Shown: positions 1 to 12,494, numbered from the stretch's first letter. The stretch is 30,424 bases of DNA from Saccoglossus kowalevskii (GCF_000003605.2 NW_003134548.1:1-30424), one strand, 5' to 3'. The notes: generated by a model from the letters alone, not told the origin. Made by a program: numbers and translations.

Positions 1-933
1 CAGCTTATATATATTCACATGAGGTGACTCTAAAATGTTAGAAAACAGTGTGCAAAGTTTGAAAAAACGAAGGAAATGTTGGCGGAGTTGCTAGTTTATT
101 TAGCCTAAGTCATTGTAATGACAACCCCGCAGTTAAATTTTGAAAGCATTGAGTAAATTGTCCGATAACGCCTCATATCTAAGCAGATTATCACAACAGC
201 CAATCGAAATATCGACAACAAACTGTAGACAAAGTTGTAAAAAGCGGTTGCAAAGTAGGTAGTTTCATTCGGGATTGTTACCTGTGATATCATATTAACA
301 AGTCCCGTAGTTGAACATTCGAAAATGTGAATAAATATTTCGTAACATGCTGTTAAATTACCGTAGTTTTACTCCAAGTATGTAGAGGTCATAGGTCAAT
401 CTAGAAGATACTTGTGCAAGCGATATCGATTTAAAACATCCAAAAACATGAAACAGCCGCAAATTCGGAATAATAATCCATACAGCTGTGGGGTTATGTG
501 CTCGACAAATTTTTAAAGTAAAGCACAATCGGGCGTGGTTATTACTTGCATGGTTGACTCCCTGACTAAACGACCTTTTGAAATTTGTTTTTGTTTCAAC
601 ACGCACATGGAAAAAATTTAATGCAACGTTCCGGCACTTTTTCTTACTGTGATGTCAATCATTTATAGTAGAAAATCGAGGCATTTTTGTAACTTCTTTA
701 ATTAATGGAAAATTTTCAAATTCGTTCTAATTTTAACGAACAAGTTGTGGATGCTGTCGGCACGTAGTGGGTGTTACACAGTTAACGCATCGTGCAAAGT
801 TGTTCAAAGTGATTACAAAGTTGTACAAAGTTATTGCAAATTTGGTAAATGCATTTACGTATATGACGATGTTGTTAGCATATAAAAATCCACATTTGTA
901 AAGTAGGGAAATTCAAAAAAAGCCCGTTAAAAG
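1..933 (+). repeat. Satellite unit 1 (family A, 933 bp)
   Basis: Family A markers are the ccaatcg/tcgacaac pair, gtagacaaag, ttttactccaag, gaaatttgtttttg and gcatataaaaatcc. The DR1 site is at 386-398, the CGATATCG palindrome at 421-428 and the 14-bp palindrome GTAAATGCATTTAC at 845-858. The end of the unit is odd: attcaaaaaaagcccg replaces the usual atttaataaaagcccg. Confidence 0.95.
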
Positions 934-1868
934 CAGCTTATAGATATTCACATGAGGTGACTGTAAAATGTTAAAAAACAGTGTGCAAAATTTGAAAAAA
1001 ACGAAGGAAATGTTGGCGGAGTTGCTAGTTTATTTAGCCTAAGTCATTGTAATGACAACCCCGCAGTTAAATTTTGAAAGCATTGAGTAAATTGTCCGAT
1101 AACGCCTCATATCTAAGCAGATTATCACAACAGCCAATCGAAATATCGACAACAAACTGTAGACAAAGTTGTAAAAAGCGGTTGCAAAGTAGGTAGTTTC
1201 ATTCGGGATTGTTACCTGTGATATCATATTAACAAGTCCCGTAGTTGAACATTCGAAAATGTGAATAAATATTTCGTAACATGCTGTTAAATTACCGTAG
1301 TTTTACTCCAAGTATGTAGAGGTCATAGGTCAATCTAGAAGATACTTGTGCAAGCGATATCGACTTAAAACATCCAAAAACATGAAACAGCCGAAAATTC
1401 GGAATAATAATCCATACAGCTGTGGGGTTATGTGCTCGACAAATGTTTAAAGTAAAGCACAATCGGGCGTGGTTATTACTTGCATGGGAGACTCCCTGAC
1501 TAAACGACCTTTTGAAATTTGTTTTTGTTTCAACACGCACATGGAAAAAAATAAGGCAACGTTCCGGCACTTTTTTCTTACTGTGATGTCAATCATTTAT
1601 AGTAGAAAATCGAGGCATTTTTGTAACTTTTTTAATTAATGGAAAATTTTCAAATTCGTTCTAATTTTCACGAACAAGTTGTGGATGCTGTCGGCACGTA
1701 GTGGGTGTTACACTGTTAACGCATCGTGCAAAGTTGTTCAAAGTGATTACAAAGTTGTACAAAGTTATTGCAAATTTGGTAAATGCATTTGCATATATGA
1801 GACAGGTTGTTATCATATAACAATCCACATTTGTAAAGTAGGGAAATTTAATAAAAGCCCGTTAAAAG
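934..1868 (+). repeat. Satellite unit 2 (A-to-B recombinant, 935 bp)
   Basis: The first two thirds are family A (gtagacaaag, ttttactccaag, gaaatttgttttt, cttttttaattaatgg). The end is family B (catttgcatatatg, tcatataacaatcc). The switch lies roughly between 1640 and 1790. A private variant, atatgagacaggttg, replaces atatgaccaagttg near 1795-1808. DR1 at 1320-1332. Confidence 0.93.
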
Positions 1869-2801
1869 CAGCTTATAGTTATTCACATGAGGTGACTGTA
1901 AAATGTTAGAAAACAGCGTGCAAAGTTTGAAAAAGCGAAGGAAATGTTGGCGGAGTTGCTAGTTTATTTAGCCTAGGTCATTGTAATGACAATCCCGCAG
2001 TTACATTTTGAAAGCATTGAGTAAATTTGCCGATAACACCTCATATCGAAGCAGATTATCACAACAGTCAATCGAAATATTGACAACAAACTGTATGCAA
2101 AGTTGTAAAAAGCGGTTGCGAAGTAGGTAGTTTCATTCGGGATTGTTACCTGTGATATCATATTAACAAGTCCCGTAGTTGAACATTCGAAAATGTGAAT
2201 AAATATTTCGTAACATGCTGTTTAATTACCGTAGTTTTGTTACAAGTATGTAGAGGTCATAGGTCAATCTAGAAGATACTTGTGCAAGAGATATCTATTT
2301 AAAACATCCAAAAGACATGAAATAGCATCAAATTCGGAATAATAATCCATGCAGCTGTGGGGTTAGGTGCTCGACAAATGTTTAAAGTAAAGCACAATCG
2401 GGCGTGGTTAGTACTTGCATGGGAGACTCCCTGACTAAACGACCTTTTGTATTTTTGTTTGTTTCAACACGCACATGGAAAAGATGTAAGGCAACGTACC
2501 GACACTTTTTCTTCCTGTGATGTCAATCATTTATAGTAGAAAATCGAGGCATTTTTGTAACTTTTTCAATTAATGGAAAATTTTCAAATTCGTTCTAATT
2601 TTCACGAACAAGTTGTGGATGCTGTCGGCACGTAGTGGGTTTTACACTGTTAACGCATCGTGCAAAGTTTTTCAAAGTGATTACAAAGTTGTACAAAGTT
2701 ATTGCAAATTTGGTAAATGCATTTGCATATATGACCAATTTGTTATCATATAACAGTCCACATTTGTAAAGTAGGGAAATTTAATAAAAGCCCGTTAAAT
2801 G
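1869..2801 (+). repeat. Satellite unit 3 (family B1, 933 bp)
   Basis: First full B1 unit: gttttgttacaag, palindrome AGATATCT at 2289-2296, atagcatcaaattc, ttttgtatttttg, cgtaccg and cttcctgtg. It shares tatagttattcac and aaaaagcgaag with units 13 and 32. DR1 at 2254-2266. Confidence 0.94.
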
Positions 2802-3733
2802 CAGCTTATAGATATTCACATGAGGTGACTGAAAAATGTTAGAAAACAGCGTGCAAAGTTTGAAAAAACGAAGGAAATGTTGGCGGAGATGCTAGTTTAT
2901 TTAGCCTATGTCATTGTAATGACAATCCCGCAGTTAAATTTTGAAAGCATTGAGTAAATTTGACGATAACGCCTCATATTGAAGCAGATTATCACAACAG
3001 TCAATCGAAATATTGACAACAAACTGTATGCAAAGTTGTAAAAAGCGGTTGCGAAGTAGGTAGTTTCATTCGGGATTGTTACCTGTGTTATCATATTAAC
3101 AAGTCCCGTAGTTGAACATTCGAAAATGTGAATAAATATTTCGTAACATGCTGTTTAATTACCGTAGTTTTGTAACAAGTATGTAGATGTCATAGGTCAA
3201 TCTAGAAGATACTTGTGCAAGCGATATCGATTTAAAACATCCAAAAACATGAAATAGCCGCAAATTCGGAATAATAATCCATGCAGCTGTGGGGTTAGGT
3301 GCTCGACAAATGTTTAAAGTAAAGCACAATCGGGCGTGGTTAGTACTTGCATCAGAGACTCCCTGACTAAACGACCTTTTGAATTTTTGTTTGTTTCAAC
3401 ACGCACATGGAAAAGATGTAAGGCAACGTACCGGCACTTTTTCTTCCTGTGATGTCAATCATTTATAGTAGAAAATCGAGGCATTTTTGTAACTTTTTCA
3501 ATTAATGGAAAATTTTCAAATTCGTTCTAATTTTCACGAACAAGTTGTGGATGCTGTCGACACGTAGTGGGTGTTACACTGTTAACGCATCGTGCAAAGT
3601 TGTTCAAAGTGATTACAAAGTTGTACAAAGTTATTGCAAATTTGGTAAATGCATTTGCATATATGACCAAGTTGTTATCATATAACAATCCACATTTGTA
3701 AAGTAGGGAAATTTAATAAAATCCCGTTAAAAG
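2802..3733 (+). repeat. Satellite unit 4 (B1/B2 mosaic, 932 bp)
   Basis: The front half has B1 features, followed by the B2 markers CGATATCG and atagccgcaaattc and then a B1-like end. This is one of only two units with a damaged DR1 half-site (ATGTCA-T-AGGTCA, 3187-3199). A private variant catcagagactcc replaces catgggagactcc. Confidence 0.93.
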
Positions 3734-4664
3734 CAGCTTATAGATATTCACATGAGGTGACTGAAAAATGTTAGAAAACAGCGTGCAATGTTTGAAAAAA
3801 CGAAGGAAATGTTGGCGGAGATGCTAGTTTATTTAGCCTATGTCATTGTAATGACAATCCCGCAGTTAAATTTTGAAAGCATTGAGTAAATTTGACGATA
3901 ACGCCTCATATCGAAGAAGATTATCACAACAGTCAATCGAAATATTGACAACAAACTGTATGCAAAGTTGTAAAAAGCGGTTGCGAAGTAGGTAGTTTCA
4001 TTCGGGATTTTTCCTGTGATATCATATTAACAAGTCCCGTAGTTGAACATTCGAAAATGTGAATAAATATTTCGTAACATGCTGTTTAATTACCGTAGTT
4101 TTGTTACAAGTATGTAGAGGTCATAGGTCACTCTAGAAGATACTTGTGCACGAGATATCTATTTAAAACATCCAAAAACATGAAATAGCATCAAATTCGG
4201 AATAATAATCCATGCAGCTGTGGGGTTAGGTGCTCGACAAATGTTTAAAGTAAAGCACAATCGGGCGTGGTTAGTACTTGCATGGGAGACTCCCTGACTA
4301 AACGACCTTTTGTATTTTTGTTTGTTTCAACACGCACATGGAAAAGACGTAAGGCAACGTACCGGCACTTTTTCTTCCTGTGATGTCAATCATTTATAGT
4401 AGAAAATCGAGGCATTTTTGTAACTTTTTCAATTAATGGAAAATTTTCAAATTCGTTCTAATTTTCACGAACAAGTTGTGGATGCTGTCGGCACGTAGTG
4501 GGTGTTACACTGTTAACGCATCGTGCAAAGTTGTTCAAAGTGATTACAAAGTTGTACAAAGTTATTGCAAATTTGGTAAATGCATTTGCATATATGACCA
4601 AGTTGTTATCATATAACAGTCCACATTTGTAAAGTAGGGAAATTTAATAAAAGCCCGTTAAAAG
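3734..4664 (+). repeat. Satellite unit 5 (B1, 931 bp)
   Basis: B1 markers throughout. A 1-nt deletion in gggatttttcctg shifts the frame of the minus-strand 62-codon ORF found in other units. DR1 at 4118-4130. Confidence 0.93.
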
Positions 4665-5596
4665 CAGCTTATAGATATTCACATGAGGTGACAGTAAAAT
4701 GTTAGAAAACAGCGTGCAAAGTTTGAAAAATCGAAGGAAATGTTGGCGGAGTTGCTAGTTTATTTAGCCTAAGTCATTGTAATGACAACCCCGCAGTTAA
4801 ATTTGGAAAGCATTGAGTAAATTTGCCGATAACGCCTCATATCTAAGCAGATTATCACAACAGTCAATCGAAATATTGACAACAAACTGTATGCAAAGTT
4901 GTAAAAAGCGGTTGCGAAGTAGGTAGTTTCATTCGGGATTGTTACCTGTGATATCATATTAACAAGTCCCGTAGTTGAACATTCGAAAATGTGAATAAAT
5001 ATTTCGTAACATGCTGTTTAATTACCGTAGTTTTGTTACAAGTATGTAGAGGTCATAGGTCAATCTAGAAGATACTTGTACAAGAGATATCTATTTAAAA
5101 CATCCAAAAACATGAAATAGTCACAAATTCGGAATAATAATCCATGCAGCTGTGGGGTTAGGTGCTCGACAAATGTTTAAAATAAAGCCCTTTCGAGCGT
5201 GATTAGTACTTGCATGGGAGACCCCCTGACTAAACGACCTTTTGAATTTTTGTTTGTTTCAACACGCACATGGAAAAGATGTAAGGCAACGTTCCGGCAC
5301 TTTTTCTTACTGTGATGTCAATCATTTATAGTAGAAAATCGAGGCATTTTTGTAACTTTTTCAATTAATGGAAAATTTTCAAAATCGTTCTAATTTTCAC
5401 GAACAAGTTGTGGATGCTGTCGACACGTAGTGGGTGTTACACTGTTAACGCATCGTGCAAAGTTGTTCAAAGTGATTACAAAGTTGTACAAAGTTATTGC
5501 AAATTTGGTAAATGCATTTGCATATATGACCAATTTGTTATCATATAACAGTCCACATTTGTAAAGTAGGGAAATTTAATAAAAGCCCGTTAAATG
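4665..5596 (+). repeat. Satellite unit 6 (B, 932 bp)
   Basis: Carries the rarer marker atagtcacaaattc, shared with units 22 and 23, and gaaaaatcgaagg, shared with units 17 and 28-30. A private cluster of about five substitutions at 5181-5197 (ataaagccctttcgag in place of gtaaagcacaatcggg) is unique in the array. DR1 at 5050-5062. Confidence 0.93.
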
Positions 5597-6518
5597 CAGC
5601 TTATAGATATTCACATGAGGTGACTGTAAAATGTTAGAAAACAGCGTGCAAAGTTTGAAAAAACGAAGGAAATGTTGGCGGAGTTGCTAGTTTATTTAGC
5701 CTAAGTCATTGTAATGACAATCCCGCAGTTAAATTTTGAAAGCATTGAGTAAATTTGCCGATAACGCCTCATATCGAAGCAGATTATCACAACAGTCAAT
5801 CGAAATATTGACAACAAACTGTATGCAAAGTTGTAAAAAGCGGTTGCGAAGTAGGTAGTTTCATTCGGGATTTTTTCCTGTGATATCATATTAACAAGTC
5901 CCGTAGTTGAACATTCGAAAATGTGAATAAATATTTCGTAACATGCTGTTTAATTACCGTAGTTTTGTTACAAGTATGTAGAGGTCAGAGGTCAATCTAG
6001 AAGATACTTGTGCAAGAGATATCTATTTAAAACATCCAAAAACATGAAATAGCATCAAATTCGGAATAATAATCCATGCAGCTGTGCTCGACAAATGTTT
6101 AAAGTAAAGCACAATCGGGCGTGGTTAGTACTTGCATGGGAGACTCCCTGACTAAACGACCTTTTGTATTTTTGTTTGTTTCAACACGCACATGGAAAAG
6201 ACGTAAGGCAACGTACCGGCACTTTTTCTTCCTGTGATGTCAATCATTTATAGTAGAAAATCGAGGCATTTTTGTAACTTTTTCAATTAATGGAAAATTT
6301 TCAAATTCGTTCTAATTTTCACGAACAAGTTGTGGATGCTGTCGGCACGTAGTGGGTGTTACACTGTTAACGCATCGTGCAAAGTTGTTCAAAGTGATTA
6401 CAAAGTTGTACAAAGTTATTGCAAATTTGGTAAATGCATTTGCATATATGACCAAGTTGTTATCATATAACAGTCCACATTTGTAAAGTAGGGAAATTTA
6501 ATAAAAGCCCGTTAAATG
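5597..6518 (+). repeat. Satellite unit 7 (B1, 922 bp, 10-bp deletion)
   Basis: Shortest complete unit. Ten bases are missing after gctgtg at 6086/6087, between two GTG triplets in the parental sequence. DR1 at 5982-5994 is intact but has G as spacer instead of T. It carries gggattttttcctg, shared with units 8 and 32. Confidence 0.94.
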
Positions 6519-7449
6519 CAGCTTATAGATATTCACATGAGGTGACTGTAAAATGTTAGAAAACAGCGTGCAAAGTTTGAAAAAACGAAGGAAATGTTGG
6601 CGGAGTTGCTAGTTTATTTAGCCTAAGTCATTGTAATGACAATCCCGCAGTTAAATTTTGAAAGCATTGAGTAAATTTGCCGATAACGCCTCATATCGAA
6701 GCAGATTATCACAACAGTCAATCGAAATATTGACAACAAACTGTATGCAAAGTTGTAAAAAGCGGTTGCGAAGTAGGTAGTTTCATTCGGGATTTTTTCC
6801 TGTGATATCATATTAACAAGTCCCGTAGTTGAACATTCGAAAATGTGAATAAATATTTCGTAACATGCTGTTTAATTACCGTAGTTTTGTTACAAGTATG
6901 TAGAGGTCATAGGTCAATCTAGAAGATACTTGTGCAAGAGATATCTATTTAAAACATCCAAAAACATGAAATAGCATCAAATTCGGAATAATAATCCATG
7001 CAGCTGTGGGGTTAGGTGCTCGACAAATGTTTAAAGTAAAGCACAATCGGGCGTGGTTAGTACTTGCATGGAGACTCCCTGACTAAACGACCTTTTGAAT
7101 TTTTGTTTGTTTCAACACGCACATGGAAAAGATGTAAGGCAACGTACCGGCACTTTTTCTTCCTGTGATGTCAATCATTTATAGTAGAAAATCGAGGCAT
7201 TTTTGTAACTTTTTCAATTAATGGAAAATTTTCAAATTCGTTCTAATTTTCACGAACAAGTTGTGGATGCTGTTGGCACGTAGTGGGTGTTACACTGTTA
7301 ACGCATCGTGCAAAGTTGTTCAAAGTGATTACAAAGTTGTACAAAGTTATTGCAAATTTGGTAAATGCATTTGCATATATGACCAAGTTGTTATCATATA
7401 ACAATCCACATTTGTAAAGTAGGGAAATTTAATAAAAGCCCGTTAAAAG
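6519..7449 (+). repeat. Satellite unit 8 (B1/B2 mosaic, 931 bp)
   Basis: B1 at the front (gggattttttcctg, AGATATCT, atagcatcaaa), turning to ttttgaatttttg and gctgttggcacg later. One G is missing in gcatggagactcc. DR1 at 6904-6916. Confidence 0.93.
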
Positions 7450-8381
7450 CAGCTTATATATATTCACATGAGGTGACTGTAAAATGTTAGAAAACAGCGT
7501 GCAAAGTTTGAAAAAACGAAGGAAATGTTGGCGGAGTTGCTAGTTTATTTAGCCTAAGTCATTGTAATGACAACCCCGCAGTTAAATTTTGAAAGCATTG
7601 AGTAAATTTGCCGATAACGCCTCATATCTAAGCAGATTATCACAACAGTCAATCGAAATATTGACAACAAACTGTATGCAAAGTTGTAAAACGCGGTTGC
7701 GAATTAGGTAGTTTCATTCGGGATTGTTACCTGTGATATCATATTAACAAGTCCCGTAGTTGAACATTCGAAAATGTGAATAAATATTTCGTAACATGCT
7801 GTTTAATTACCGTAGTTTTATTACAAGTATGTAGAGGTCATAGGTCAATCGAGAAGATACTTGTGCAAGCGATATCGATTTAAAACATCCAAAAACATGA
7901 AATAGCCGCAAATTCGGAATAATAATCCATGCAGCTGTGGGGTTAGGTGCTCGACAAATGTTTAAAGTAAAGCACAATCGGGGGTGGTTAGTACTTGCAT
8001 GGGAGACTCCCTGACTAAACGACCTTTTGAATTTTTGTTTGTTTCAACACGCACATGGAAAAGATGTAAGGCAACGTTCCGGCACTTTTTCTTACTGTGA
8101 TGTCAATCATTTATAGTAGAAAATCGAGGCATTTTTGTAACTTTTTCAATTAATGGAAAATTTTCAAATTCATTCTAATTTTCACGAACAAGTTGTGGAT
8201 GCTGTTGGCACGTAGTGGGTGTTACACTGTTAACGCATCGTGCAAAGTTGTTCAAAGTGATTACAAAGTTGTACAAAGTTATTGCAAATTTGGTAAATGC
8301 ATTTGCATATATGACCAAGTTGTTATCATATAACAATCCACATTTGTAAAGTAGGGAAATTTAATAAAAGCCCGTTAAAAT
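7450..8381 (+). repeat. Satellite unit 9 (B2, 932 bp)
   Basis: B2 markers: aaaacgcgg, ttttattacaag, CGATATCG, atagccgcaaattc, ttcattctaatt and gctgttggcacg. It shares gcgaattagg and caatcgagaag with unit 19; the first creates an in-frame stop (7704-7706 on the minus strand) in the recurrent ORF. DR1 at 7835-7847. Confidence 0.93.
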
Positions 8382-9312
8382 CAGCTTATAGATATTCACA
8401 TGAGGTGACTGTAAAATGTTAGAAAACAGCGTGCAAAGTTTGAAAAAACGAAGGAAATGTTGGCGGAGTTGCTAGTTTATTAACCTAACTCATTTTAATG
8501 ACAACCCCGCAGTTAAATTTTGAAAGCATTGAGTAAATTTGCCGATAACGCCTCATATCTAAGCAGATTATCACAATAGTCAATCGAAATATTGACAACA
8601 AACTGTATGCAAAGTTGTAAAACGCGGTTGCGAAGTAAGTAGTTTCATTCGGGATTGTTACCTGTGATATCATATTAACAAGTCCCGTAGTTGAACATTC
8701 GAAAATGTGAATAAATATTTCGTAACATGCTGTTTAATTACCGTAGTTTTATTACAAGTATGTAGAGGTCATAGGTCAATCTAGAAGATACTTGTGCAAG
8801 CGATATCGATTTAAAACATCCAAAAACATGAAATAGCCGCAAATTCGGAATAATAATCCATGCAGCTGTGGGGTTAGGTGCTCGACAAATGTTTAAAGTA
8901 AAGCACAATCGGGGGTGGTTAGTACTTGCATGGGAGACTCCCTGACTAAACGACCTTTTGAATTTTTGTTTGTTTCAACACGCACATGGAAAAGATGTAA
9001 GGCAACGTTCCGGCACTTTTTCTTACTGTGATGTCAATCATTTATAGTAGAAAATCGAGGCATTTTTGTAACTTTTTCAATTAATGGAAAATTTTCAAAT
9101 TCGTTCTAATTTTCACGAACAAGTTGTGGATGCTGTTGGCACGTAATGGGTGTTACACTGTTAACGCATCGTGCAAAGTTGTTCAAAGTGATTACAAAGT
9201 TGTACAAAGTTATTGCAAATTTGGTAAATGCATTTGCATATATGACCAAGTTGTTATCATATAACAATCCACATTTGTAAAGTAGGGAAATTTAATAAAA
9301 GCCCGTTAAAAT
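8382..9312 (+). repeat. Satellite unit 10 (B2, 931 bp)
   Basis: B2 unit with the rare pair cacaatagtcaatc and gaagtaagtag, both found again in unit 21, 10,243 bp downstream. A private stretch ttattaacctaactcatttt replaces the usual version near 8477-8496. DR1 at 8766-8778. Confidence 0.93.
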
Positions 9313-10244
9313 CAGCTTATAGATATTCACATGAGGTGACTGTAAAATGTTAGAAAACAGCGTGCAAAGTTTGAAAAAACGAAGGAAATGTTGGCGGAGT
9401 TGCTAGTTTATTTAGCCTAAGTCATTGTAATGACAACCCCGCAGTTAAATTTTGAAATCATTGAGTAAATTTGCCGATAACGCCTTATATCTAAGCAGAT
9501 TATCACAACAGTCAATCGAAATATTGACAACAAACTGTATGCAAAGTTGTAAAACGCGGTTGCGAATTGGGTAGTTTCATTCGGGATTGTTACCTGTGAT
9601 ATCATATTAACAAGTCCCGTAGTTGAACATTCGAAAATGTGAATAAATATTTCGTAACATGCTGTTTAATTACCGTAGTTTTAGTACAAGTATGTAGAGG
9701 TCATAGGTCAATCGAGAAGATACTTGTGCAAGCGATATCGATTTAAAACATCCAAAAACATGAAATAGCCGCAAATTCGGAATAATAATCCATGCAGCTG
9801 TGGGGTTAGGTGCTCGACAAATGTTTAAAGTAAAGCACAATCGGGCGTGGTTAGTACTTGCATGGGAGACTCCCTGACTAAACGACCTTTTGAATTTTTG
9901 TTTGTTTCAACACGCACATGGAAAAGATGTAAGGCAACGTTCCGGCACTTTTTCTTACTGTGATGTCAATCATTTATAGTAGAAAATCGAGGCATTTTTG
10001 TAACTTTTTCAATTAATGGAAAATTTTCAAATTCATTCTAATTTTCACGAACAAGTTGTGGATGCTGTTGGCACGTAGTGGGTGTTACACTGTTAACGCA
10101 TCCTGCAAAGTTGTTCAAAGTGATTACAAAGTTGTACAAAGTTATTGCAAATTTGGTAAATGCATTTGCATATATGACCAAGTTGTTATCATATAACAAT
10201 CCACATTTGTAAAGTAGGGAAATTTAATAAAAGCCCGTTAAAAT
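9313..10244 (+). repeat. Satellite unit 11 (B2, 932 bp)
   Basis: B2 unit related to units 9 and 19 (caatcgagaag), but with gcgaattggg, so codon 13 of the recurrent ORF reads CAA instead of TAA or TAC. First unit with catcctgc in place of catcgtgc. DR1 at 9698-9710. Confidence 0.93.
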
Positions 10245-11177
10245 CAGCTTATAGATATTCACATGAGGTGACTGTAAAATGTTAGAAAACAGCGTGCAAA
10301 GTTTGAAAAAAACGAAGGAAATGTTGGCGGAGTTGCTAGTTTATTTAGCCTAAGTCATTGTAATGACAACCCCGCAGTTAAATTTTGAAATCATTGAGTA
10401 AATTTGCCGATAACGCCTCATATCTAAGCAGATTATCACAACAGTCAATCGAAATATTGACAACAAACTGTATGCAAAGTTGTAAAAAGCGGTTGCGAAG
10501 TAGGTAGTTTCATTCGGGATTGTTACCTGTGATATCATATTAACAAGTCCCGTAGTTGAACATTCGAAAATGTGAATAAATATTTCGTAACATGCTGTTT
10601 AATTACCGTAGTTTTGTTACAAGTATGTAGAGGTCATAGGTCAATCTAGAAGATACTTGTGCAAGAGATATCTATTTAAAACATCCAAAAACATGAAATA
10701 GAATCAAATTCGGAATAATAATCCATGCAGCTGTGTGGTTAGGTGCTCGACAAATGTTTAAACTAAAGCACAATCGGGCGTGGTTAGTACTTGCATGGGA
10801 GACTCCCTGACTAAACGACCTTTTGTATTTTTGTTTGTTTCAACACGCACATGGAAAAGATGTAAGGCAACGTACCGGCACTTTTTCTTCCTGTGATGTC
10901 AATCATTTATAGTAGAAAATCGAGGCATTTTTGTAACTTTTTCAATTAATGGAAAATTTTCAAATTCGTTCTAATTTTCACGAACAAGTTGTGGATGCTG
11001 TCGGCACGTAGTGGGTGTTACACTGTTAACGCATCGTGCAAAGTTGTTCAAAGTGATTACAAAGTTGTACAAAGTTATTGCAAATTTGGTAAATGCATTT
11101 GCATATATGACCAAGTTGTTATCATATAACAATCCACATTTGTAAATTAGGGAAATTTAATAAAAGCCCGTTAAAAG
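10245..11177 (+). repeat. Satellite unit 12 (B1-like, 933 bp)
   Basis: Starts with B2-like gacaacccc and atatctaagc, then B1 from gttttgttacaag through cttcctgtg. AGATATCT at 10666-10673. Private variants: agaatcaaattc and gctgtgtggtt. DR1 at 10631-10643. Confidence 0.93.
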
Positions 11178-12109
11178 CAGCTTATAGTTATTCACAAGAG
11201 GTGACTGTAAAATGTTAGAAAACAGCGTGCAAAGTTTGAAAAAGCGAAGGAAATGTTGGCGGAGTTGCTAGTTTATTTAGCCTATGTCATTGTAATGACA
11301 ATCCCGCAGTTAAATTTTGAAAGCATTGAGTAAATTTGCCGATAACGCCTCATATCGAAGCAGATTATCACAACAGTCAATCGAAATATTGACAACAAAC
11401 TGTATGCAAAGTTGTAAAACGCGGTTGCGAAGTAGGTAGTTTCATTCGGGATTGTTACCTGTGATATCATATTAACAAATCCCGTAGTTGAACATTCGAA
11501 AATGTGAATAAATATTTCGTAACATGCTGTTTAATTACCGTAGTTTTGTTACAAGTATGTAGAGGTCATAGGTCAATCTAGAAGATACTTGTGCAAGAGA
11601 TATCTATTTAAAATATCCAAAAACATGAAATAGCATCAAATTCGGAATAATAATCCATGCAGCTGTGGGGTTAGGTGCTCGACAAATGTTTAAAGTAAAG
11701 CACAATCGGGCGTGGTTCGTACTTGCATGGGAGACTCTCTGACTAAACGACCTTTTGAATTTTTGTTTGTTTCAACACGCACATGGAAAAGATGTAAGGC
11801 AACGTTCCGGCACTTTTTCTTACTGTGATGTCAATCATTTATAGTAGAAAATCGAGGCATTTTTGTAACTTTTTCAATTAATGGAAAATTTTCAAATTCA
11901 TTCTAATTTTCACGAACAAGTTGTGGATGCTGTCGACACGTAGTGGGTGTTACACTGTTAACGCATCCTGCAAAGTTGTTCAAAGTGATTACAAAGTTGT
12001 ACAAAGTTATTGCAAATTTGGTAAATGCATTTGCATATATGACCAAGTTGTTATCATATAACAATCCACATTTGTAAAGTAGGGAAATTTAATAAAAGCC
12101 CGTTAAAAG
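11178..12109 (+). repeat. Satellite unit 13 (B1 front, B2 back, 932 bp)
   Basis: Opens with tatagttattcac and aaaaagcgaagg, as in units 3 and 32. It has AGATATCT and atagcatcaaa, then switches to ttttgaatttttg, cttactgtg, ttcattctaatt and catcctgc. DR1 at 11563-11575. Confidence 0.93.
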
Positions 12110-12213
12110 CAGCTTATAGATATTCACATGAGGTGACTGTAAAATGTTAGAAAACAGCGTGCAAAGTTTGAAAAAACGAAGGAAATGTTGGCGGAGTTGC
12201 TAGTTTATTTAGC

Positions 12214-12402
12214 CTAAGTCATTGTAATGACAACCCCGCAGTTAAATTTTGAAAGCATTGAGTAAATTTGCCGATAACGCCTCATATCGAAGCAGATTAT
12301 CACAACAGTCAATCGAAATATTGACAACAAACTGTATGCAAAGTTGTAAAAAGCGGTTGCGAAGTAGGTAGTTTCATTCGGGATTGTTACCTGTGATATC
12401 AT
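12214..12402 (-). other. Recurrent 62-codon ORF, judged non-coding
   Basis: An ATG-to-stop frame on the minus strand encodes about 62 residues with a hydrophobic middle (around residues 14-36, followed by VVII). It recurs once per unit in most units. It is broken by an in-frame TAA at codon 13 in units 9 and 19, by a 1-nt deletion in unit 5, and loses its usual stop in unit 17. Replacements such as V5 to L, or VT to EK at positions 5-6, are freely tolerated. I see no coding signal beyond openness and no homology I recognise. Retention is explained by repeat homogenisation, so it is reported as a non-gene. Confidence 0.75.
12394..12401. other. Palindrome TGATATCA
   Basis: An 8-bp perfect palindrome, giving a second GATATC core per unit. 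It is present in nearly all units; unit 4 has tgttatca, and units 24 and 27 keep the core but have tgatatcacatt after it. No known protein is assigned. Confidence 0.4.
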
Positions 12403-12423
12403 ATTAACAAATCCCGTAGTTGA

Positions 12424-12437
12424 ACATTCGAAAATGT
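12424..12437 (+). other. Small inverted repeat ACATT-CGAA-AATGT
   Basis: Five-base arms with a 4-base loop (TTCGAA at the centre), conserved in essentially every unit. The stem is too short to be convincing as a structural RNA element on its own. Confidence 0.35.
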
Positions 12438-12494
12438 GAATAAATATTTCGTAACATGCTGTTTAATTACCGTAGTTTTATTACAAGTATGTAG

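Noticed and set aside
882-895. TATA-box-like TATAAAAA in family A units
   Set aside because: A single AT-rich string in 65% AT DNA, without supporting initiator or conserved gene downstream. Not enough for a promoter call.
1679-1909. 76-codon plus-strand ORF in unit 2
   Set aside because: Depends on the private atatgagacagg variant. The same region is closed in neighbouring units and has no coding features.
12368-12382. CENP-B-box-like string ending in CGGG (ggtagtttcattCGGG)
   Set aside because: Only 7 of the 9 essential positions of the CENP-B box core fit (GTAG instead of TTCG). Such a partial match is expected by chance, so centromere function cannot be inferred from it.
12420-12450. 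Pol III B-box-like TTCGAA region (SINE or tRNA origin)
   Set aside because: Only the TTCGAA core matches. No A-box at the right distance and no tRNA-like cloverleaf or terminator.
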